Assembly: GCF_028473645.1 (NCBI RefSeq)
Contig: NZ_CP097269.1
Location: 1,692,001 to 1,756,000, forward strand
Source of the DNA: Acidovorax sp. GBBC 1281
GTDB lineage: Bacteria > Pseudomonadota > Gammaproteobacteria > Burkholderiales > Burkholderiaceae_C
Direction: 5' to 3'
Length of the DNA stretch: 64,000 bases
Shown one piece after another: positions 53,399 through 61,100 of this stretch (the stretch's first letter is position 1; each line of letters opens with the position of its first letter). A program made the translations under genes and the position numbers. A model generated the notes under the pieces. The model saw only the letters and a program-made list of their open reading frames with translations. It had not been told where the DNA came from and did not search any database.

Positions 53399-55189
53399 AT
53401 GAGTTACACCGCCCCCGTCAAGGACATGCTGTTCGCGATCGAGCACCTTGCGAACATCGAGCAGGTGGCGCAGCTGCCCGGCTTCGAGGATGCCGGCCTC
53501 GACACCGCCCAGGCGGTGCTGCAGGAATGCGCCCGCTTCAACGAGGGCGTGGTGGCGCCATTGAACGTCGCAGGGGACCGCAACCCGTCGTCCTGGAAGG
53601 ACGGGGTGGTCACGACCACGCCGGGGTTCAAGGAGGCCTTTCGCCAGTACGCCGAGGGCGGCTGGCAGGGCCTGCAGCACCCGGCCGACTTCGGCGGCCA
53701 GGGGCTGCCCAAGACCATCGGCGCCGCGTGCATCGAGATGTGCAACAGCGCCAACCTGAGCTTCGCTCTGTGCCCGCTGCTGACCGACGGCGCCATCGAG
53801 GCGCTGCTGACGGCCGGCAGCGACGCCCTCAAGGCCACCTACCTCGAAAAGCTGGTGACCGGCGAGTGGACCGGCACCATGAACCTCACCGAGCCCCAGG
53901 CCGGCTCGGACCTGGCACTGGTGCGCACGCGCGCCGAACCCCAGGGGGACGGCACCTACAAGGTGTTCGGCACCAAGATCTTCATCACCTACGGCGAACA
54001 CGACATGGCCGCCAACATCGTGCACCTCGTGCTGGCGCGCGTGCAGGGCGCGCCCGAGGGCGTGAAGGGCATCAGCCTCTTCGTAGTGCCGAAGTTCTTG
54101 GTGAACGCCGACGGCAGCCTGGGCGCGCGCAACGACGCGCATTGCGTGTCCATCGAGCACAAGCTGGGCATCAAGGCATCGCCCACCGCCGTGCTGCAGT
54201 TCGGCGACCACGGAGGCGCCGTGGGCTATCTCGTGGGCGAGGAAAACCGCGGCCTCGAATACATGTTCATCATGATGAACGCGGCCCGCTATGCCGTGGG
54301 CGTGCAGGGCATCGCGGTGGCCGAGCGCGCCTACCAGCAGGCCGTGGCCTATGCGAAGGACCGCGTGCAGAGCCGGCCCGTGGATGGCAGCGTGAAGGCC
54401 AGCGCCACCATCATCCACCACCCCGACGTGCGCCGCATGCTCATGACAATGCGCGCCTGTACCGAGGGCTGCCGCGCCATTGCCACCGTGGCCGCGGCCG
54501 CCTACGACGCCTCGCACCACCATCCCGATGCCGAGACGCGCCGGCAGAACACGGCGTTCTACGAATTCATGGTGCCGCTGGTCAAGGGCTACAGCACCGA
54601 AATGAGCCTGGAGGTCACCAGCCTGGGCGTGCAGGTGCACGGCGGCATGGGCTTCATCGAGGAGACCGGCGCCGCGCAGCATTACCGCGACGCCAAGATC
54701 CTCACCATCTACGAAGGCACCACCGCCATCCAGGCCAACGACCTCGTGGGCCGCAAGACGGCGCGCGACGGCGGCCAGACGGCCAAGGCCATCGCCGCGC
54801 AGATCCAGGCGACCGAGGGCGAACTGGATGCCAGCGGCACGCCCGCGGCCCGCGCGGTGGCCCGTCGCCTGTCCCAGGCCCGCGCGGCGTTCCTGGAGGT
54901 GGTGGATTTCATCGCCGCCAGCGCCAAGGCCCGGCCCAATGCCGCCTACGCGGGCAGCGTGCCGTACCTGATGCTGGCCGGCAACCTGGTGGCGGGCTGG
55001 CAGATGGGCCGCGCGCTGCTGGCGGCCGAGCGGCTGTTGCCCGAGGGACGGGACGAAGCCTTCCTGCGCGCCAAGATCGCCACCGCGCAGTTCTACGCGG
55101 ACCACATCCTGGTCAAGGCCGGCGGCCTGCGCGATGCCATCGTGGAGGGCGCCGACAGCGTCACCGCGCTGGCACCCGAGGCTTTCTGA
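53399..55189 (+). CDS. Acyl-CoA dehydrogenase (long form, with C-terminal extension)
   Basis: 596 residues. Family landmarks: LQECARFNEGVVAPLNVAGD, GLQHPADFGGQGLP, FAD-binding TGTMNLTEPQAGSDLALVRT and KVFGTKIFITYGEHD, the catalytic-base region VQVHGGMGFIEETGAAQHYRDAKI containing EETGAAQHYRD, then IYEGTTAIQANDL. The extra 130 residues at the C-terminus match the AcdA/DmdC-type long acyl-CoA dehydrogenases. Electrons would go to the adjacent ETF. Chain-length preference cannot be judged. Confidence 0.94.
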   Translation: MSYTAPVKDMLFAIEHLANIEQVAQLPGFEDAGLDTAQAVLQECARFNEGVVAPLNVAGDRNPSSWKDGVVTTTPGFKEAFRQYAEGGWQGLQHPADFGGQGLPKTIGAACIEMCNSANLSFALCPLLTDGAIEALLTAGSDALKATYLEKLVTGEWTGTMNLTEPQAGSDLALVRTRAEPQGDGTYKVFGTKIFITYGEHDMAANIVHLVLARVQGAPEGVKGISLFVVPKFLVNADGSLGARNDAHCVSIEHKLGIKASPTAVLQFGDHGGAVGYLVGEENRGLEYMFIMMNAARYAVGVQGIAVAERAYQQAVAYAKDRVQSRPVDGSVKASATIIHHPDVRRMLMTMRACTEGCRAIATVAAAAYDASHHHPDAETRRQNTAFYEFMVPLVKGYSTEMSLEVTSLGVQVHGGMGFIEETGAAQHYRDAKILTIYEGTTAIQANDLVGRKTARDGGQTAKAIAAQIQATEGELDASGTPAARAVARRLSQARAAFLEVVDFIAASAKARPNAAYAGSVPYLMLAGNLVAGWQMGRALLAAERLLPEGRDEAFLRAKIATAQFYADHILVKAGGLRDAIVEGADSVTALAPEAF

Positions 55190-55210
55190 TCCCTTCCAAA
55201 GTGCTTCGAT

Positions 55211-55245
55211 TGCTATTTAATTTATAGCAATATGCCGTAGATCCA
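55211..55245. repeat. Short intergenic palindrome (copy 5)
   Basis: TGCTATTTAATTTATAGCA then ATATGCCGTAG; same family as the copies at 7257, 19104, 33630 and 46129. It lies between the acyl-CoA dehydrogenase and nitronate monooxygenase genes. Confidence 0.7.
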
Positions 55246-55295
55246 TATGGTCTAGGGCCGTTTTTGGTCATCAACCCCCACTCCGGAGACCGTCC

Positions 55296-56252
55296 ATGTC
55301 CCAGTTGCCACCGGCGCTTCAGAAACTCTCGCTGCCCGTGATCGGGTCGCCGCTGTTCATCATCAGCAACCCCCAACTGGTGATCGCACAGTGCAAGGCG
55401 GGCATCGTGGGCTCCATGCCCGCGCTCAACGCCCGCCCCGCCGAGCAGCTGGACGACTGGCTGGCCGAGATCACCGAGTCGCTGGCGGCCCACGACCGGG
55501 CGCACCCCGACCGGCCCTCGGCCCCGTTCGCCATCAACCAGATCGTGCACAAGAGCAACGATCGCCTGGAGCACGACATGCAGGTCTGCGCCAAGTACAA
55601 GGTGCCGATCGTCATCACCAGCCTGGGCGCGCGCGAGGACGTGAACCAGGCCGTTCACGGCTGGGGCGGCATCGTGCTGCACGACATCATCAACAACAAG
55701 TTCGCGCACAAGGCGATCGAGAAGGGCGCCGACGGCCTCATCGCGGTGGCGGCGGGCGCGGGCGGGCACGCGGGGGTCAAGAGCCCGTTCGCGCTGATCC
55801 AGGAGATCCGCCAGTGGTTCGACGGCCCCCTGGCGCTGTCCGGCGCGATCGCCTCGGGCGGCGCCGTGCTGGCCGCGCAGGCCATGGGCGCCGATTTCGC
55901 CTACATCGGCTCGGCCTTCATCGCCACGCACGAGGCGCGGGCGCAGGAGGCCTACAAGCAGGCCATCGTGGACGGCAATTCCGACGACATCGTCTACAGC
56001 AATCTGTTCACGGGCGTGCACGGCAACTACCTGGCGCCCTCGGTGCGCGCGGCCGGGCTCGACCCCGACCACCTGCCCGAATCCGATCCGAGCCAGATGA
56101 ATTTCGGTGGCGACGCCAAGAAGGCGTGGAAGGACATCTGGGGCTGCGGCCAGGGCATCGGCGCCATCACCGAGGTGGCGAGCGCGGCCGATCTGGTGGC
56201 GCGCCTGCGCCGGGAGTACCAAGCCGCGCGAGGCCGCTTGGCGGTGGTCTGA
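55296..56252 (+). CDS. Nitronate monooxygenase (2-nitropropane dioxygenase family)
   Basis: 318 residues, FMN-dependent TIM barrel oxidising alkyl nitronates. Features: LPVIGSPLFIISNPQLVIAQCKAG, GIVGSMPALNARP, AINQIVHKSNDRL, AVAAGAGGHAGVKSPFALI (with the catalytic His region), ALSGAIASGGAVLAAQAMGADFAYIGSAF and ATHEA. Start follows GGAG at 55284. Related family members also reduce enoyl groups, so the substrate is open. Terminator at 56300-56343. Confidence 0.92.
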   Translation: MSQLPPALQKLSLPVIGSPLFIISNPQLVIAQCKAGIVGSMPALNARPAEQLDDWLAEITESLAAHDRAHPDRPSAPFAINQIVHKSNDRLEHDMQVCAKYKVPIVITSLGAREDVNQAVHGWGGIVLHDIINNKFAHKAIEKGADGLIAVAAGAGGHAGVKSPFALIQEIRQWFDGPLALSGAIASGGAVLAAQAMGADFAYIGSAFIATHEARAQEAYKQAIVDGNSDDIVYSNLFTGVHGNYLAPSVRAAGLDPDHLPESDPSQMNFGGDAKKAWKDIWGCGQGIGAITEVASAADLVARLRREYQAARGRLAVV

Positions 56253-56299
56253 GCCGGGCCGGGCGGCCAGCGCCCGGGAAGCTATACTTTTCGACCCCC

Positions 56300-56343
56300 G
56301 CGCTCCCTGCGCTGCCGCATGGCAGTGCAGGGAGCGCTTTTTT
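56300..56343 (+). terminator. Intrinsic terminator after nitronate monooxygenase
   Basis: GCGCTCCCTGC pairs with GCAGGGAGCGC, with an inner CTGCC/GGCAG extension, and is followed by six T residues. Confidence 0.88.
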
Positions 56344-56406
56344 GCGGGCCCGCAGCCGCCTTGGCGTGCCGCCCGCTCCATGATTCCTCCCGCTCCCGTT
56401 CCCCGT

Positions 56407-57549
56407 ATGTCCTCCGCCTCCCGCAGTTCCTTGATCGATACGGTCAAGGGCCTGGCCTGCGCGACCATCGTCGCGCACCACCTGGCCTTCTACGGCCCCA
56501 TGTCCGACGCCGCATTGCCGCTGATGCCCGAGGTGATGGCTTGGCTGTCCCAGCACGGGCGGATGGCGGTGCAGGTGTTCCTGGTCCTGGGCGGCTATCT
56601 GGCGGCCGCCAGCCTGGCACCCACCGGCCTGGCGCGGTTCGAAAGCGCCTCCGAGCAGATCGGCCGGCGGTTCGTGCGCCTGGCCGTGCCCTATGCCGTC
56701 GCGCTGGTGCTGGCCGTGCTGGCCGCCGCCGCGGTGCGGCCCTTCCTGGACCATCCCTCGGTGCCGGGCGAACCCAGCCCGGCCCAGCTCGTGGCGAACG
56801 CGCTGATGATCCAGGACATCGTGGGAGAGGAAGCCCTGTCCGCCGGCGTCTGGTACGTGGGCATCGACTTTCAGCTCTTCGCGCTGGCGGCGCTGCTGTT
56901 CTCGGCCGCGCGCCGCTGGCCGGGGGCGGACCGGCCGCAGGCGGAGCGCCTGGGCAAGGCGCTGGTGCTGGGCGGTACGGCGCTGTCCCTGCTGTGGCTC
57001 AACCGCGAGCCGGGCCTGGACATGTGGGCGTGCTACTTCTTCGGCTCGTACGGCCTGGGCATGCTGGCGTGCTGGGCCGTGCGTGCGCCCCGTGCGCGGG
57101 CGGGGCTGCTGGCCATCGCCGCGCTGGGGGTGGTGGCGCTGGCGGTGGAGTTCCGCGAACGCATCGCGGTGGCCTGGGTGGCTGCGCTGGTGCTGGTGCT
57201 GTGGCTGCGCTGGGGGCAGCCCTGGCTGTCGGCGCGCTGGCCCGCCGGGGCATCCAGTGCCGTGCCCCATCCCCTGGAGCGGCTGGGGCGCATGTCTTAT
57301 TCGGTGTTCCTCGTGCACTTTCCCGTGTGCCTGCTGGTGAATGCCGCGTTCCAGCAGGCCTGGCCGGACTCCGCCGCGATGAACCTGCTGGGCATGGCCA
57401 CCGCCTTCGGCCTGTCGCTGGCCGCGGGGCGCCTGCTGTACTGGCGGGTGGAGCGCCACGTGCCGTCGTGTACGGTGGCGCTGCGCTGGCAGGCCGGGCT
57501 CGTGGGCACCGGCGTGGTGGTGGCGTTCGCGGCCGGGCGCTTCGGCTGA
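56407..57549 (+). CDS. Acyltransferase-3 family membrane protein
   Basis: 380 residues with about ten membrane helices. N-terminal LIDTVKGLACATIVAHHLAFYG carries the family's catalytic histidine region, then RMAVQVFLVLGGYLAAASL, RRFVRLAVPYAVALVLAVLA, VWYVGIDFQLFALAALLFSA and LGRMSYSVFLVHFPVCLLVNA. Such proteins transfer acyl groups onto extracytoplasmic glycans (OafA, OpgC types). ATG 56407 is used; 56380 is in frame. It lies close to a cyclic-glucan synthase, so glucan decoration is possible but unproven. Confidence 0.88.
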   Translation: MSSASRSSLIDTVKGLACATIVAHHLAFYGPMSDAALPLMPEVMAWLSQHGRMAVQVFLVLGGYLAAASLAPTGLARFESASEQIGRRFVRLAVPYAVALVLAVLAAAAVRPFLDHPSVPGEPSPAQLVANALMIQDIVGEEALSAGVWYVGIDFQLFALAALLFSAARRWPGADRPQAERLGKALVLGGTALSLLWLNREPGLDMWACYFFGSYGLGMLACWAVRAPRARAGLLAIAALGVVALAVEFRERIAVAWVAALVLVLWLRWGQPWLSARWPAGASSAVPHPLERLGRMSYSVFLVHFPVCLLVNAAFQQAWPDSAAMNLLGMATAFGLSLAAGRLLYWRVERHVPSCTVALRWQAGLVGTGVVVAFAAGRFG

Positions 57550-57614
57550 TCAGGCCCGGCGGTGGGCCCGTGCGTTCAGGCTCGGGGCCCCGCCATGCCA
57601 GGCCGGGATGACGC

Positions 57615-58019
57615 TCAGGCGGGGTCCTTCGCCACCTCGCGCCCGCGGCGGCGCCAGTCGATGAACCAGGCCATGAACGGCAGGATGAGCATGGAGCCGG
57701 GCACCACCCACACCAGCAGGTAAGGGCTGACCGACGAGGCCGAGCGCATCACGCTGCGCAGCCGGTCGCGCTCCTCGGCCGTCCACAGCCCCTGGCGGCG
57801 CTGCTGCACCAGCCATGTCACCGACCCCTTCATGGTGGCCAGCTCCTTGAGGAAGCGGTTCTTCTCCCGGTTGCTGCCCGCCAGGAAGGCGCAGAACCAC
57901 TCCGGTGCGCACTCGACGCGGCGCTGCAGGGCCGCGGCGGACGCGGGATCGGACGCCTGCGTCAGGGCGGTGTCGGGCGGAAGCGGGGGCTCCGGATCAT
58001 GGGGAGAAGCGGTGTTCAT
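57615..58019 (-). CDS. Small membrane protein of unknown function
   Basis: 134 residues from ATG 58019, or 161 from ATG 58100. The N-terminus is proline-rich; the middle is charged and helical (PEWFCAFLAGSNREKNRFLK, TWLVQQRRQGLWTAEERDRL); the end is a single membrane segment (VSPYLLVWVVPGSMLILPFM) followed by DWRRRGRE. The last part faintly recalls LETM1-like ribosome-binding domains. A LexA-type palindrome lies 24 bp upstream of the longer start, which favours that start if the gene is SOS-controlled. Confidence 0.7.
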   Translation of the reverse strand: MNTASPHDPEPPLPPDTALTQASDPASAAALQRRVECAPEWFCAFLAGSNREKNRFLKELATMKGSVTWLVQQRRQGLWTAEERDRLRSVMRSASSVSPYLLVWVVPGSMLILPFMAWFIDWRRRGREVAKDPA

Positions 58020-58124
58020 GGTTGGGGGGCGTTCACTGCGCAGTGCCGGGCGGGTTGCCTGCAGGCGTGCCCTCCGACTGTGCCACAGAGCGAAATCCAT
58101 GGTGGGCCAGAGTGTACTGAGTGT

Positions 58125-58140
58125 CTGTATTTAAATACAG
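58125..58140. promoter_or_regulatory. LexA-type SOS box
   Basis: CTGTATTTAAATACAG is a perfect 16-bp palindrome matching the SOS consensus CTGT-N8-ACAG. It lies upstream of the small membrane gene (minus strand), with TACACT (58116-58111) as a possible -10 box, and 38 bp beyond the end of the ndvB gene. Confidence 0.65.
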
Positions 58141-58178
58141 TATGGGCGGCTTTCTTCGGTGCACGGGGCGCACCGCGA

Positions 58179-61100
58179 TCAGAGCGTCAGCAGCAAATCG
58201 TGCCCGCCCCCGTCGAGCGGCACGCGCACGCCGCTGTCTTCGCAGGGCACGGAGACACCGTCCAGCCAGGCCTGCGGTGGGCCGCCGGCACCCGGGGCAC
58301 GGGTGATGCGGATCGCGCAGTGGCTGGTGCCGATGGTGACCGTCGCCTCGAACCCCGGCCAGTCCGGAGGGATGCAGGGCCGCACGCGCAGCGCCGTGCC
58401 TTCGCGGCGCAGCCCCAGGATGCCTTCGATGCCCGCGCGGTACATCCAGGCGGCCGAGCCGGTGTACCAGGTCCAGCCGCCGCGCCCGGCATGCGGGGGC
58501 ACGGCATAGACGTCGGCCGCGACCACGTAGGGTTCGACCCGGTAGCGGGCGACCTGCTCGGGCGTGCTGGCGTGCAGGATGGGGTTCACCAGCCGGAACA
58601 GCGCGGCGGCCCGGTCGCCATCGCCCTGCTGGGCGAATGCGAGGATGGACCACATGGCGGCGTGGCTGTACTGGCCGCCGTTCTCGCGCAGGCCGGGCGG
58701 GTAGCCCTTGATGTACCCCGGGTCGCGCGGCATCTGGTCGAACGGGGGGGCCAGCAGCAGCGCGAGCCCGTCGTCCTGGCGGATCAGGTGCCGCTCCAGC
58801 GAATCCATGGCCTGGGAGGCCCGCGCCGGGTCGGCGGCCCCCGACAGCACGGCCCAGGCCTGGGCGATGGCGTCGATGCGGCACTCCCCGCTGTCCTGCG
58901 AGCCCAGCCAGGTGCCATCGTCGAAGGTGGCGCGGCGGTACCAGGCGCCGTCCCATGCCACCGCCTCGATGGCGGCACGCACCGATTCCGCGTGCGCGCG
59001 CCAGAGCGCGGCCCGGCCGTCGTCCCGATCTTCGGCCAGCGGCGCGAAGAGGGCGACGGTGCGGATCAGCAGCCAGCCCAGCCACACGCTTTCGCCTTGT
59101 CCTTCGGCGCCCACGCGGTTCATGCCGTCGTTCCAGTCGCCGGTGCCGATGAGCGGCAACCCCTGCCGGCCCGTGAGCGCCATGCACTGGTCCAGCGCGC
59201 GGGCGCAGTGCTCGAACAGCGAGGCCGACTGTCCGGACGGCATGGGCTGGAAGAACGCATCGTGTTCGCCAGGCTGCAGCGCCGGGCCTTCGAGGAAGGG
59301 CACGGCTTCGTCCAGCACGGCGCGATCGCCCGATGTGGCGACGTACTCCGCCGCCGCATAGGCCAGCCAGGCGCGGTCGTCCGAGATGCGGGTGCGCACG
59401 CCCTGGCCGGAGTGCGGCAGCCACCAGTGCTGCACGTCGCCTTCCGGGAACTGGCGGCCGGCGGCGCGCAGCAGGTGCGCGCGGGTCTGCTCCGGGTGGG
59501 TGAAGCGCAGCGCCATCCCGTCCTGCAACTGGTCGCGGAACCCGTAGGCGCCGCTGGCCTGATAGAAGGCCGCCCGGGCCCAGAGCCGGCAGGCGATGGT
59601 CTGGTAGAGCAGCCAGCCGTTGAGCAGGATGTCCATGGCCCGGTCGGGCGTGCGCACCTGCACCGCGCCCAGCGTCTGCTGCCAGCCTGCGGTCACCTGC
59701 GCCAGCACGGCATCGAGATCGCAGGTGCGGTAGCGGGCGATGAGCGCCTGCGTGGCCTGCAGCGAGTCGCCTTGCCCCAGCAGGGACACGACCTCCACCG
59801 AAGCCCCTGGGGCCAGTTCGACCATGCACTGCAGCGCCGCGCACGGGTCGAGCCCGGCGCCCGTGCGGCCCGACAGCGGGTCGTTGCTGGCGAACGCGGC
59901 GGGTGCCCCGGGCCCGCCGTGGCGGCCCAGGAACTCCGTGCGGTCGGCCGTCCACGCCGTCTGCTGCCCGCGCAGGTCCGCGAAGGCCACCCGGCCGGGA
60001 AAGGCCATGTCCCAGGGCTTGTGGGCGAGCAGGGCGCCGCTGCCGGCATCCACCGCAGTCACGATGAACGGCGCCGACGCGCCGCGCGAGGTGCCCAGCA
60101 CCCATTCGGCGTAGGCCGTGACGGTCAGGCGCCGGGCCTTGCCCGAGGTGTTGCGCAGCGTGAGTCGTGAGATTTTGATGGGGTCCTCGCCGGGCACGTA
60201 CTGCAGCAGCTCCAGCCCCAGGCCGCGCGCTGCGTGCGCGAACCTGCTGTAGCCGTGGCCGTGGCGCGCTTCGTACACGCCATCGTCGCCCAAGGGCTGT
60301 GCCGTGGCGGTCCACGCTTCGCCCGTGGCTTCGTCGTGCACGTAGATCGCTTCTCCGGACGGATCGCTCACCGGGTCGTTGGACCACGGGGTCAGCTGGT
60401 TCTCGCGGCTGTTGGTGCACCAGGTGCAGGTGCTGCCGCGCTCGGACACCTGGAACCCGAACCCCGGGTTGGCGATGACGTTGATCCAGGGCGCCGGGGT
60501 GGCCTGGCCCGGGCCCAACCGCACCACATACTCCCGCCCGTCCAGGGCGAATCCGCCCAGGCCGTTGAAGAATTCCAGGTCCGCGGAGGCGGCCGTGGCC
60601 GTGGGTGTGTCCACCGCCGGAGAGGAGGGCGGCGCCCCGGCCGGCCTGGCGGGGGCCGGTCCCACGCCCGGGGCGGGTGGCGCCATGCGGGCAAGGCGGT
60701 CGGCGACCTGGCCCTGGCGCGCGACGAGCTCCAGGCGCGCCGCCGACTGCAGCAGCGCGCGCCCCTGGACCCCGAGCAGGTCGGCCCGCAGGACATGGAC
60801 CGCGCCCTGCGCTAGGCCCGACGCCATGGCCGGGCGCGCCTGGCTGCTGCGCACCGCGGTCTCGATGGCCACCTGCAGGTCCTGCACGTAGGAAGACGCG
60901 CGTTCGTTGAGGATGACCAGGTCCACGCTCAGCTGCTTCATGCGCCAGTATTCGTGGGCCGTGAGCAATTGCCGCACCTGCGGCATGTCCTCGATGTCGT
61001 CGATGCGCAGCACCACGATGGGCAGGTCGCCGGAGACCGCGTGCGGCCACAGCCCCGACTGCGGCCCGGCGCCCTGCAGCAGGGTCTCGGGATGGGCGCG

